This document shows, piece after piece, positions 8,084-22,138 of a DNA stretch of 55,016 nt. The stretch lies in contig CM012953.1 of NCBI GenBank assembly GCA_000181795.3, positions 2,585,013 to 2,640,028 on the forward strand, read 5' to 3'. Positions within the stretch are counted from its first letter, which is position 1. Each line of letters opens with the position of its first letter. Under the pieces are notes generated by a model that was not told the DNA's origin, ran no database searches, and saw only the letters and a list, made by a program, of their open reading frames with translations. Source of the DNA: Trichinella spiralis. Taxonomy: Eukaryota; Nematoda; Enoplea; Trichinellida; Trichinellidae. A program made the position numbers and the translations under genes.

Positions 8084-11000
8084 TCCTTTGTTTCTAAAAA
8101 TCAACCGTTTTAATTATGAAAATTTTGAATGAGAACAACTGTTCCACTGAACGTTAAACATAAAAATTTTCTTTTGCACATCAGCTGAATTTTCATTCAC
8201 AGATATTAATTTTGATTGATGCATTGTCTCTCTGATGAAGTTACATTACATATACAAAAATATTTATCGTAAAGCAACAGCCAGAAAAAATATGCTCTTT
8301 TAAGTTTTTGTTTTAAAAACGCCTTTCTATAAACGTATAGGCCATTTCATGTTCTACAAATCAAAGGTCATCATTGGCAGGTATTTCCTGGATTTGCTAT
8401 TCATTTTTTTAGCTTCTTACAAATACTTATGCGAACATTTTTTCATGTCTTTGCGGTTTGTTTACCAATGGCAAAATGTACATTGCTTATACCTTCATTA
8501 CCATTGTACATGTAAACTGATTCGAGTTTTACGTTTATTTTTAAATGTTAAAAGATGCATTTTTAATGCATAATTCAAAAATCTTCATTAAAATTTACAA
8601 ATTTAACGCCAAAAAAACTTCTTGCAACACCAGTTACAAGGGTTAAATTTTTGCTTTCGCAGATAAAGTGGACTGTATTTAATTTTGAGTGGGAAATTCG
8701 AATCTTCCTGACTTGCCCTGATCTTATAGCGTGTGTACGTCCTGTCCGTCACAGCCAGAAAGAAATATTTAGGATATAAAGCACAAACCAATGAAAATTA
8801 CGAAAACACATCATATTGATGCCAGGAGCTGATATGACGTATGCTTTAATGATGTGCGTTTGACGTTGGTCGACAGTCAATATACTAGCGACTTAATAGA
8901 GGCAGCAGTTATTTATGTAAAACGCAAATTTATGAATTAAACTACTTTGGATGTACCTTGGTTAGGGAGGAAATTTTTCCCGAGTTCATTATTCCCTTAT
9001 TGGTCAAAGATTTTAATTACTTTAATTTGTTCATCGGTTCAAAGTGGTTTTACTGTGATCTGATCTTACGTCGTTTTTTGGTACTCAAGAGTCAGGATTC
9101 CATTAACTCATAATTTCTATTATTTTTTTAGCTACTATAAGTTAATTGTGAATGGTTGCAATATTTCACGTTTCACTGATCAAAATATTTGCACTGCAAT
9201 TTTCACAAAATATGATATATCGTGGGATAAAGTGAAGGAACTGCTTTAGTTTGGATTTCAAAATTAAAACTGAAAAGTAACTGATGAAAAGCAGCTTTAG
9301 GTTTATAGTAGCTAAAGACCAATGGTTGTTGACATTTGAAGCGTCATATCCAGAAATAGTTACAATTAAAACGCAAAACTTGACTCCAATTTTCAAACAA
9401 CGCTTTCCCGAAATAAAATTGAAACGTAAAATTAGATTGCTATTTTATTCCAAAGTAAACATTGTGTAAAATTGTAATGCTTCTTTCGTTCTTTCGTATC
9501 ACGAAATAGTCTAGGGAGAAAATCTTCTGATATTTCAAACGACTCTTCTATGATCTCATTTGAGATAAATCTACAAATATATTCAGTATAAATTCAAATA
9601 ACTTTGATGAAATAGGATGATTCGAACAAATTTTTGTTTGCGTTCTTTCATTGGCGCAATACTTTTTTACTGGTTTTATTTGTCGATTGGTTTTAGATGT
9701 TCTTTTGATAATTTACTCACATGCAAATACTTCTTCTTGGATTTTCATCATTTATAATACCGAATTATGAATATTTACAGTAGTTAATATTATATTGGTC
9801 AAAATGTTTTATTTTAAATTTGCTTAGCTTTAAAAATAATTTTTTCCTTTGAAACTTATATTTAAATCACTAATGCTTTATTTCGTGAAATTTAATCATT
9901 TACGGAATTGTTTCAAGAAATTCTGAGCTGTATACAATTTAAAAATGACTGCGTGTGTATTTTTAAAAGCACCTTTAGCCGGATTGTATCAAAACAAATT
10001 TTGCTCAAACAACAAAAGTTTATTTAAAAATATGATAAATTGACCATTCAAAAATGTTCATCTCGATTTCAAATCGAATTTGTCAGAATGAATTTTAGCA
10101 ATGAGAATCACTTTTTGTACTACAGTCTTGTTTACACATTAAATAATGTTGAAAATACTTCGAATTTTAATGTATAATCTAAAAGAGGAATTCTGTTAAA
10201 TTCAATTGAAAATACATAAGTACAAATTGTGAAGTAATTGTAAAGGATTTCAACAGCATCATAATAATACAGTAATGCAATTACCTTATTACATGCTTAT
10301 AATACTGTAGTGTATGTGGAATTGTTGGTTGTTAGAGAGGTTTTGGATATTGTTTTTCGTGTTGGTTAATTTTAGAACAGTATTTTGAATGGTATTTTTT
10401 ATGTAATCATCTTAAAGTGAGTATTGTGAATTACTTTTCAGCTTCAGTATTTTAAGCATTACCATTATTGTTGTCATCTACGATGATTTTTATGGTAGTT
10501 AAATTTCCAGAAAGTTAAAGTTATTTTTACAATTTGTATCCGTAAAGTTTTGAAATAAATATGAAGAATTTGTTTGTTTTTTGCGTAATTATGTTGAGAC
10601 TAAATTTTACTTTTAGAAACTGAAGAACTAAACTTTTTGTTATATGTATATATATATGTATTCAATTCATATATACATGTATTTGCGTGGTTGAATGTTT
10701 CATTGAGTAATTGTATTTTTTGTGGTCTCGGTAATTAATTATTGCTAATTTTCAAGGGGGAATGGTTCTCTTGTTAACATGCTTGTCATATATTCCTTTG
10801 TATAAACTATTTATTATTCAAACAGAGTTGTCCTAGAATCATAAATGCATTGAGGATAATAATGAATATTAAATATTTTTAATTTTGTTGTACGTTTTGC
10901 ACAGTAGCTCAAATTGAGATTTCTTTTCGTTGTTAACCGTTTCTTTAGGATGTTGCATTTTCAATGTTATCTTAGTTCTCATAGTTTAATGACAGTTTTA

Positions 11001-11429
11001 AAGTTTTAAGTTTTCTGTAGCATTTCATTCTTGAATTTTTCTTTCTTCTGACATGAGCTAGCTTATGAATGTAAATAAATAAATTTTGAGTTTGTACATT
11101 CATTTTTTATTTTTGACACTGCATGAAGTTTACTTTTTTCGAAAATTAAATTTTTTGTTTATTCTTGTAATAAGCTGCAGTTGTTATGTTAAATTATAAT
11201 GGAAAGCGAAAAGCTTAGATTTTAAATATTTTAAATGCATTAAGACTACTTTTTGTTTTGTTTTTTGAAAATTTTGGTTGTAAACGTGGGAGCTTTAGAT
11301 GAATTACTGTACTCTTTACAAAAGTGATTTTTAGGTTAAGTATATTGTAAGCTTTTTTTCCTATTATGAATATAATAATAAATTAAAATTGTAATGTTTT
11401 GAAATAAGTTTTGCAATTTTTAGATTATC
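8084..11429. other. Intergenic region upstream of LTN1
   Basis: AT-rich with no supportable gene. Small ORFs here lack motifs. An alternating TATATG/CATATA stretch at about 10640-10680 is a simple sequence able to form a hairpin. The LTN1 promoter should lie near the right end, but I see no clear TATA element. An acceptor-like TTTTTAG six bases before the LTN1 ATG suggests an upstream intron or a trans-splice site. Confidence 0.6.
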
Positions 11430-14400
11430 ATGGTGAGAAGAAGGTATCAGCGTGCGCAGGTATGTGAATGAAAATTGGAATCTGCCTTGAATATTTAAAA
11501 ATAAAATTGAATTGGCACATGTGAAAGTTGCTGTTTTAGCCATCGAATAGTAGACGGGCAGCTGAACTGGTCGCAGAGTCCGGTGGGCTGAGAACATTTT
11601 CCGTTTTTGCACAGAACACTGCCTCGGATAGCAATGTGACAGCTGTAACCATGATGTCATTGCCAATTCCATTTAAAGATGTTTTTAAGAAAATTTTTAA
11701 AAAAGAAGTCGATACCAAGTACAAGGTACAGCATTGCTAAATATTTTCAAGCTACACGAGCTGTTTTATTCTTCAGATTTCCATCACAACTCTGCCGTGC
11801 ATTTATCAGTCTGTAGTATATTTTTTGTAAATTTAAGTTGCTGTTTAAGGATTTTTTGAAGGAAAACTCATTTTTGATCCAGTTGTTTTTACGAAGGAGC
11901 AGTTATCTTTTTTTATTTTGTGTAATGAATAAGTTTAGCATAAGAACAGTTGAAATTATTTATTTTGTTTGACGTTATTATTAATAATAACAGTAGATTT
12001 GTCGTAATAACTTTATTTAAAAATTTACTGGTTTCATAATTAGCATATTGATTAATGTGCGTTTATTGATTTTTGAGTAATAGCTTTTTAATAAATTTGT
12101 TAAATAAATAAATGAATTTATGTATGTATGTACGTATGAAACTGTATTTATTTTAGGGAATGAGCGAACTGATTAATTTAATTGCAGTCTCTGATGTGCA
12201 GCAAGTTATGCCTTCTTTTGCTTATTGGAATCGGTTTTACGCCCGAAGTGCTTTAGTAATAGATTTGTGGTAGTTTGTTAATTTTGATATTAGTTATGAT
12301 TGTATTTTTGTTTTTAGGACCCGATTTCAGGAATACGAAAGTTGTCACATGAAGTTTGTACTGCCTTTTTGATGAAGGTGTTGCCATGCCAGCGGAAGCC
12401 GGTGGATGATGCACTGATTTATTTACTGTTGGGCGTTTTCGACCCCAAAAAGGAAGTTGCAGTCACCGCCAAAGACGGAATCAATTTTTTCAATAGTGTT
12501 ACAAATACTGAGTTTAACTCTCTTTTTACAGAAAATTGGTGTCGAGTAAGAAAGATATCTTTTATTTTATAATTGCGAATATTTTTTTAAAATAAGTTTT
12601 GGTTAATTTTTATCTTGTATTAATAACACATTTAATTACATATTTCGTTTAAAAGTAATGACTGTACAACTTTTATGAAAATAAGTAAACTGAAAAAAAT
12701 ATATAAATACATAAGTTTCTTTTATTGCAGACATGTTGTCGAATGCTAATAAACGACGAAGGGACGATCCCCGCTCTGAGGTATTCAAAACAAAAAATCG
12801 TCAATCTGTTTCTTCAATTTGTTAATAAAGGAAAAATTTGTTGTAAATCCAAGGCGTAAAAATTTTAATTTTTGAACCTCATTGCAGTTTTCATACGTTG
12901 CATGCATAGCTTAGCGTAGAATGAATGATCAGTTATGACAGTTATGTTGAGTGTAAAGTTTTTTGTCAATAACTTACTTTAAAAGCGGGCATATTTCTCG
13001 AGCTTGTTTTATCTTATGCTTTTTTTAGCGAATTGGATTCGAGATTGGACGTGACGCTTAGCATATGCTTGGAAAGCTTAAGCTGGGCGTTGGGCAGATC
13101 TTTAATCACGGAAGGATCACCTCAATTTGGCGTGGTGCAGTCGTTAGGGAAGTGCATCACTTTTTGGGATTTACCACTTTTGTGCGATGAAGTACGTAAT
13201 CTTTTTATAAAGACCTTTTGAATATTTTTTTTGTATGCACATACGTACGTACATGTGTATGTATTTATGTATATTTGTTTCAGAAATTGGATCTTGTCAA
13301 TTCTTGGTATCGAACGGTTCAATCTTTAGTTCCGGTTTTTATACACTCATCTCAAAGTTTGATACTGAAAAGACTGTATACTTCCATACAAAAAAGCATG
13401 ACATCCATACAACTGTGCACATTTCGTTACATGTTCGGTGTGATATCCGAATTGAATAAGTTGGTGGAGGTGAGAGATTATTTTATATTTATTTTTTTGT
13501 TCTCGCAACTAATGCATGGACAATTTAATAATTTATAATTGTGTGTGTGTATTATATTTTAAAATACATGCGTATGAGATTGTTATGAGGGATTATTGTT
13601 CTTTTTCAGGATGTTTGGGTGCATGTTGATTGTGGACGATTTATTTCTTGCCTTGCAACAGCAATTTCGGATTCACTGGACAGTGATAGCCTGTGCGACG
13701 GTGCGAAATTGTTTGCACCATTTTTTGCTATTTTGCCACCCGCATCAGACGATGTGAAAATACAACGAATAGGACTTGTCGTAACCAATTTGGCAGTAAA
13801 GTATATATAATTTTTATTTTTTAATTTACATTTGTCATTTATTTATAGTAATAATTTTTTTTGTATTTGAATATGCTTCAGGGTGAAGACATGTTTGACG
13901 AAGGAGAATTGTGAGAAACGTGTCATTGACTCGCTGTTAGTTGAACAATTGGCAGTTTTAAAATTTTTGAAAGATGTGGACAACGTTACTACCAATGATA
14001 GTGCAGGATTGAATTATTTGGTAAATTATTGTTTGTTTTTTTAAAATTAATTCTATTTATTATTTTTGCTATTGTTGTTGTAGGTGACTTTTGCGTACGG
14101 GCGATGCATTAAATTTTACCCAGCTTCTGATCAGGATGTGGTGATTCAGTGTTGTAAAGATTTTGTGGAATTTGTAATTAAACTGAGCGACATGAATTCA
14201 AGTTTTAAGCCGTTCTTGGAAGATTTGTGCAAGCACGTTTTGTTGATGGTTGATAGTTTGTTGGAAGACGACACTGTTGCAAGCGAGAATTTATCTTTGC
14301 TCATTTCGAACCTTCTGTATCCAGAATCGGCATTGTTGCATCGATTTATAAAGCCGATATTTGAGCAAATTTTGGATACGCAACGTTTTTGGTTGTTGAA

Positions 14401-17400
14401 TCAAAATTGTGATTTTGATGAAAATTTGGAAAAGTTCAAAAAGCTGTGCGAAATGGAGCGCAGCATTGAAACCGATGCTTCGAAGTACGTGAAAAAGATT
14501 TACGAATCGATGAGCAACGTGAACAGATTTTTACTGTTGGAATCGAACGACCGTGTATCGGCGATGCAAATTTATTTTTTGTTGGTCAACTTGATGAATG
14601 AAGAAGACCGTACTATGGCTTTGGATAGAATTTACAAAGTATACATGCGTACATTTCACGCGTATGTTTTTTTCTTTTAATTCCGGTAATTTGCTTTCAG
14701 ATGGAACACTTTTCAATCATAGAAACGATTGCCGCATTGACTTCATCGAATAAGATGAAGTTCGATTTTAGCCGATATCATCCGGCTGATTCGGCGCGAC
14801 GTTTTTTGAACTGTCTATTGCACGATGATTGTCTGACAATTGAGAAATCTTGCAAAGAAGTGGCAAATTTACTTTTGACATTTTTGAAAGGTTCGTTTTA
14901 TTGTTGTTTAGTTTAAAAAATGGTTTTTGATTTTTCGATTGTAATAATTTTTAGAAATTAAAACTGAAGAATCCCCTTTGAATGTTATTCTCAATCGTGA
15001 AGCGTTACGCCACTGGTCTAACGTGGCGAAAGTTGCCGTTTTGGCGAGAGGTTTATTCATGTGTGAGGTAATCAACCATTCGCACTTTTTTACACTTACT
15101 TTTCAATTTTATTTTTCATGTTCAGGAATTTTGGAATGGCCATTTGAAAGAAGAAGCATGCCGATTGTTGATTACTTTATTTACATATTGTTATGGTGAA
15201 CATGGCAAGAATGTGATTTGTTCTTTAGAATCAGATGTCGATACTCTGCGCGGTTCTGTTACAATAGCGTTGTTGTATGCTTTTCATACGATAACATCGA
15301 TGGGCGAGTTCTCCGTGGCAGATTCTCTGCTGGAGCAGATGAGTTCGCTTGTCAGAGAGGAGGTTTTTGAAAAAGAGTTAAGCCAAGAAAGGTAAATTGA
15401 AAAAGCTTGCTGTTTTGTTTGAAAATTATAATATTTTAAAATTGTTTTATTGTTTTCAAATTTCAGGATATCGTATGCGAAAGAATACGCGAAGGTGATT
15501 TTTCACTGCATGAATCATTGCAAGCAAGTCGATTCTGCTTACTCTACGAAATTTATTTGCGATCAACTGTTGCCTTCACACGATCAGTGGATCAAATTTA
15601 TGGACACTTTGGCTTCTGAGGTTGTCGGAAGAAAATTATTTGCAATTTCATTTCATTTATCCATATTTATTTTTGCAGTGGCGTGCATTGGCCGTTGTCA
15701 ACAACGCTTTACCTGCGTCAATTTTGAATGCGGACAATTTCAGCGGGGAAGTGTTCCCACGAAATTTAGCCGAAGACGAAGAGAACATGTGTCGATATTT
15801 GAATATGCGCAGCTATTTTTGTCTGATCGGGGTATTCTGTGCCAACGTGGCCAAGAGCAAAGCCGCCGACAAGCCCGTTTCGATCCAATATATTAGGCAG
15901 TTGTTCGACATTTTTGGAACCGCCCAATATTTGCATCTTGCCAGGTCGAATTGCTTTGATTTTGGCTTTTTCAAACAGTTCGATTCAATACTGACCGACA
16001 CCCAGTACTGCGACGACCGGCTCAGCTGTTTTGTCTTCCACTTGATCAAAGGTAAAATGGTTCCCAATTTCGTGTTCGAATTTGACGGCTCGGACGAACC
16101 GTTGTGCTTGCTCGGCTTGAGCAATTTGCTTGCCAAGGACGTGAAATTGTTGAACAAACTTTCCCACGACGACGGTTTTTCTGACGTGGTGGGCATCAGC
16201 GACGAGGAAGGATCCGAATCGAAGAGTTTCGCCGCGTCGGATGTGAGCTGTGCCATGCTGCTTTCGGATACCGAGCTCGACTCTGAAGCTCAGCAAATTT
16301 TGAATTCTGAAATCGAAACCGAAGACACTCTTACTCCCACTCCCACTCCCACTCCCACACCCACTGCCACCGCCACTGCCACTGACGACGACAATCCATT
16401 CATTGGAGCAGATGCCGACGATTTGGTGGCCAGTGTTCACGACATTGTCAAAGATATGCTGGTCGGCAAGGACAATGTTGAACAGTACTTGAAATTGTTG
16501 TGGGTGGTGAACATGCCGCTGTCATCGGGGATTCCACTGCAGCAAGATGATCAGATGGAATTGACCAAAGAGAATTTCGTGGATATTTTCACGGCGGCTC
16601 GACTTTACTCTGACGATATGTTGGAAAAGTTGTTCCAAAAGTTGGTGGACGATATTGATCAAATTGATAAATTTATTTTGTAAGTGATATTCTGTCGACG
16701 TCTCTTTTGCATACTAATAATAAGTGTGTTATTATTTTCTTAAGCGAAGAAGGAGACGATACGGAAAACTGTGTACGTCATTTAACTTACCTGCAGCTGT
16801 TGCAGTTGTTGTTCGATCGTGGTTATGAGTTTAAGCGTAAAATGATCGAAAACATATTTTTCATGCTTACCAGAATAATGGAAGTAATTATATTTATATA
16901 TGTCACGAATACTTTGAGAATTATGATGACAAAAGAAGGAATATTTCTTTTTTTTTAGTTTTCCGCCCGTTTGAAGGGCATACAGTTTGTGGTGCACTGC
17001 ATCATGGGTTTGCACTGTTGCAACATGTTGTCGGAAAAATTGAATTACAACAAATTTACTCATTTAACAGAAGAAGAACAATTGCAGTGCAAACAAGAAT
17101 GGTTCCAATTTTTCCTCTGCCAATGCATCGACAATCACTTGGATACATTCTTTTATCATGCGGGTAAATTCGATTCGATGCTTTTATTTGCTTTATTGTT
17201 ATTTTGGAATATTTCAGAGAATTTTTCAAACTGTACAATGCGTCGATTGCTGATCTACAGACTCGCAGTTTTCATTTCATCTCTTCCTCGTGATGCTCTG
17301 ATGAAACCTGTCAAAAACGTTTTGCTGTCTGCTAAGCTTTCAGCTTTGAAGTGCGATTATTTTTCGTTCATGTATGATGTGTGTTTATTTTACTTTTATT

Positions 17401-19232
17401 GCTTTCAGCTATCCTGAATCCTTGCAAACTATAATCAGTCGAATGCTGATGTTGTTGCGCAAACAAACAGCGACTTCGTTCATTTTTGGACTTGCGGCGT
17501 ATTTCTGTTTACGCAAGTGGGTTTTTCTTAATAATAATAATAATAATAAATACATTGTGCATGTTTGTTATTCAGATTGTTGCCGGATGTGGCTATTTAC
17601 GAGAAAAGTGAAGCTCAGAATGGTTTGATGAAGTACGTATGAATTTGATTCGATTGGATTAGATGAATGCAAAAGAAAAACAACAAAACAGGAGAGGAGA
17701 TGTTTTCTTTTTCGTATACTTTAGGGAAGTGCCAAGTTATTTTCATGAATTTCTGGACGATGTCAGACAAGCTTCGAGCGTCAGTCGTTTCAGCAATTCG
17801 TTTTTAATTTTCATGTACAAATACATGATAATATGGAAATTGCTGTTTGAATACATTGCCATTGTTGATAAATCACAACAAGATGGCTACCGGGAATGGC
17901 TGTACCAGCAGCAGCATTTTATCCATTTGTGGAGAATTTTGGTGACGTTTTTTGTCGAACATCCGGCCGATGTGGAACAAGTGAAAAAGGCGATCAATCT
18001 TTTCAGCCCAATTGAAAGTGGACGAAATGCTCAAAAGATGAACATTGTCATGTTCACTGACGATGTGTTCAACAAAATTTCTGGTGAAAACTTTTTCTTT
18101 TATCTATTGGTTAAACAAGGAATGCAAAGTGTATTTGCATTTTTTAAAAATCACTTTTTTTAGATACTGCGAGCGTTGTTTGGTGGCTTTCATTGTGCGT
18201 ATTTCGGGACTTTTTGACACTTTTCCCCACCGTTACCAGACAATTTTGGAGATCAGAAAAGTTGCTCACTTCACGTATTAAGAGGTGCAAAAAGAAGGAA
18301 AAACAATATGTATTGCTTGCTTGCTTAATTGTTTTTTATTTTTAAGCTTTATAAGCAAACATCTCAGTCCATCTCTTATTAAAGACGAGTTCAAACTTTT
18401 GTCCGATCACAAAGCAACTTCGAAGAAAATGAAGGCAAGCATTTCTTCTTCTTCTTCTTCTTATTCATCGCCGTAGTTGTGGTTATTTCTACTGCTGATA
18501 TTAATAATTAATAATTCTGTGATACTTTTGTTAGAATGATATTAAGCAAAAAAATACATTTTTCAATCTTATCAGCAGTACTGTAATAATTAATTAGTAA
18601 TTCGATTTTTTGTTTAAAGTTGCATCAAGTTGATGGCTGATTGATTGTTTGGTTTAGATTACATTGTGCCCGAATGTGAGCGAAGTAGTCATAGCGTATG
18701 GAAAAGATGATTTTACCATTTCTTTCACAATGAAGTTGCCTTCCAATTACCCGTTGAATAGCACAGACGTGTTTTTGAATGTCGCGTCCGGTGTTCCGAA
18801 AGATTCGTTCAACTTTTGGATAAGAAAATTAGCGATGCGATTGCAGAAACATGTAAAAAAAGCAGAGTCGTTTTGCTGCACTAATTGCTGTTTCGTTTCG
18901 TATATTCATCAAAGCTTCTCTTGTTAAGGAGACCAATCTGTTGGATAGTTTGCTTCTGTGGCAGGCTGAGGTGGATAAAGTTTTGGAACGAATGGACGTT
19001 TGTCCGGTGTGCTTGTCGTACACAACATCCGAGGGTCATTTGCCGAGTAAAAAGTGTTACCAATGCAAGCATCAGTTTCACGGGTCATGCTTGGTAATAA
19101 TAATAATAATATTATTATTATTATATCACAGATGATTACATTTTTTGCATATTTTTATTTTAGCAACAGTGGTTTCAGTCCACTGACAGGCCTTCCTGTC
19201 CACTTTGCAGGGAACTGTTTGTGCAGAAGTGA
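11430..19232 (+). CDS. LTN1: E3 ubiquitin-protein ligase listerin, 26 exons
   Basis: LTN1 is the ribosome quality-control RING E3 ligase that binds stalled 60S subunits (with NEMF and TCF25 partners) and ubiquitinates the trapped nascent chain in the cytosol. Exons: 11430-11459, 11540-11725, 12157-12255, 12318-12545, 12731-12780, 13029-13191, 13284-13469, 13610-13800, 13882-14020, 14084-14638, 14701-14890, 14955-15067, 15126-15391, 15467-15620, 15679-16679, 16745-16883, 16959-17163, 17218-17371, 17409-17516, 17576-17632, 17725-18123, 18164-18274, 18347-18434, 18658-18852, 18929-19093, 19164-19232. All phases match and sum to 1746 residues, close to the usual ~1770. The N-terminus has the family PSNSRRAAEL motif. 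An RWD-like segment (KLPSNYPL) lies at about 1605-1669. The C-terminal RING has Cys1694, Cys1697, Cys1712, Cys1715, His1720, Cys1723, Cys1736 and Cys1739. An acidic Thr-Pro/Thr-Ala run lies near residue 1070. Introns after 18123 and 18434 need GC donors. The exon ending 17371 has an alternative donor nearby, so that junction is less certain. Confidence 0.93.
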
Positions 19233-22138
19233 AATTTCACTCGTATCATCACATCACAAGTACCACTTTTTTATACTGAAAATTTTGTACATTTTTTAGC
19301 ATTTTAGTAAATTTTTATTTTTCAACAAATCGTTTTGCAAACTTTGGCTGAAAATAAAAAAGATGAACGCTTTGCTGTAATTTATTTATCTAATTTTAAT
19401 CATAAATTAATAGCTTTTTCCTTTTTGGTTGTTGTTATGAATGCAATTGTCGATTTTTCACAAAACGCACATAATATAACAATGATACAATGTTTCTTTT
19501 ATTATTATTTTTTATTCAATTAGTTGTTCAGTTGATTACTGTTTGCTTGGAAAGAGAAATTGGATTTGGGGATTTTCTGAATAGATCAACAATGATAATA
19601 ATAAATTAAATAGTTGATATGACGTCTGGGTCACAAAGGGGCAGTTTACTTTGAATGCTGAAGTCAACTCTGAACGGTGCTTTGTCTTTTTCTGTAAACA
19701 CAGTACTGCCACTGTAATCCGCTATGAGTGAATATACGCACTGTTTGCAGAACTGTTGAAAATTTGATCTGCTAAATTGTTGTGTTCACTTTTCTCCATG
19801 TTGAACGAGCTGACTGAACAATTTATAAAAAATATCCGTTTTTCTCATCGTACGCATTTTCAGCTTTGAACAGAAGCATATCCTTTTTCTAAAATTACTG
19901 TGGTGAAATTTTTTCTCAGTCCAATTTGCATATTTTTCACTTTAGTTCATGTTGTTTAATTTGAGTTCATTGGTTTTGTGTTTGAATTAATTATTAATAT
20001 GTATTTTTGTTGACTAGTGCTGGTTTATTATTTCATTGCTGAATTTTATAACCAGGGTAAATTTGAAACGTTTTTCCATCCATCCAGTTCAAGTCTCAAT
20101 TACGCACGAACGCGTGTATAATAATAAAGCGTAACAGAATCACTGACCGTGGTGGTGGTTCAGAGTTTATATAATGCAAACTGAACACTAGATGCATTGA
20201 CATTTATTTTAATGTAATTTTTTCAACCGTTTCTATTTATTATTAAAATAAGAAAATTATTCTCTGAAAAATTTTAAATATCAGCGAAAGGTGAAAATGA
20301 AAGAAAAACTTTATTGCTTATGTTTGTTTGCATTAGCATTAGCAGAATTTTTTTTTTGAAATTCACAGTCCGTGTTTGTTGATGTATTTATACAATATTC
20401 CAATTGATCATATTTGAATAGAAAATTGTGCAAATCTAGATTTGTTGGAATTTGTTAAATATTTGATGAAAAGAACAAAGCTCACATAAAATCATCTGCT
20501 TTATGTTGTTATTCTTGATAAATAAATGAAAATAAATAAAGACAACAACTTAAGTGCTGGGTGTTTTCTCATGACTTTATTATCAATTGGTGGTTCTTTG
20601 ATTATCTTTAGATTGTCAACTTTTATGTATTACGTAAGATATCTTTATGACTCGTTATCAAATAATTTTACTAATTTGACGTTGGATTCTTGACACTGAC
20701 AGGTCGGCTTCGCTTGATGTGTTATCAAGTATAATAAAAGCAACTACGTAGGGTAATTTTGCTATTTCTTTCTATCAAATAAAAGAAAAAATATGATAAT
20801 ATTTTATTAAATAGATTGGTTTGTTTAATGGGATAATAAATGTAATAAGTGTATCTGGTAGATGAGAAGAAAAAGGATTAGAATGTAAAAGAAAATAGTG
20901 TAAAATTGACGTGTTGTATTTGATCAGAGAGAAAATAGAATCTGGTAGTGTTGTTGAGACAACAAGTTTTTGCTAGAAAGCCGCTCCCAACGACCTGAAT
21001 AGGGAACAATTGACCGAGCCTGCTGATTTGCTGCTATCTTCTATTTCACAGTAAGACACAAGTAGAAAGCTGTGCAGTATTTATGCGGGTCTGTAGCAGC
21101 AGCATAACTAACAATGATGTTGAATATGCTGGTTGAACAAGGCCGTCGTCGTCCATTGTACAGTTGTGGATTGGCATAGTGAAATACGTAGAAGCACGCA
21201 GCAGGAAACTGTCAATTTCCATTCACCCGTGTTTCCTATTAATTTTCCAACAGGCTGTACTTTCTTTCATTCAGCTAATTGACCCTCGACTTTATTAACA
21301 CGACAGTTTAGCATTCAATCAGTTGATCATCATCATTTGCTTCAACGCTTGTACTTCTACTGCTTGTTGGATAAATAATAAGGTAACTAATTGTTCAATT
21401 ATTAATTTCTGTTTCCTTTCCAAAAGGGAGGGGGGCGGGAGAACAGAACATGTAGATTACATGTTTTTCCCGAAAAACTGTTTCATTACTGTTGTTGCAT
21501 TTAATTGAAAAAGTTTAAATTTTAATTCAAAATTTGAAATTTCCAATTTCACTTCACAGTTTTTTGTTATTGCAATTCAAATTTCAATATTTTATATACT
21601 ATTATGCAATTGTTGACGTCGCAAAAAATCACCTTTGCTTAAGCAACAGCTAGCTAGCTGTTTCTTGTTGTTATGTTAATTTTGTTTACTCGAAAAAAAA
21701 TTTTCTTTACAAAATTGCTAATTTTGTGCAAAATTCATTCTAAGCAAAATATAGGTTTATTTTATTTCTTTTCCAACAATGTTCTTTTACTGGGGTTGCC
21801 ATTTCGATTCAATTTTCACTATCACGTCCAGTTGTGTAATACAGCAAACTGAGTAAGTATAATAATATAATAAGGGCCTTTTTAATAAATGTACAAGCAA
21901 ACAGACAAATATAATATGCATATGTTGTTGAAATTGAGAAGATGAAAAGTTTTTTTTGCTAATACGAATGTTTACCAGCTTATTTTATTACAAAAAATGT
22001 CAGTGATTAAAAGAAAAAATTTTTTCAATTGAAACGAATGCTATGTGGTAAAAATTTTCCTTTTTTATTCAATCTTTTTTCGTGATATCATACAATTTAT
22101 GAATTGTATTTAAAATATGAATGACAAAAATTAGTATT
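19233..22138. other. Intergenic region after LTN1
   Basis: Contains the LTN1 3' UTR (a possible AATAAA-type signal near 19351) and AT-rich DNA. A less AT-rich patch at about 20940-21260 could be regulatory but holds no ORF. No gene, RNA or mobile element was recognised. Confidence 0.55.
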
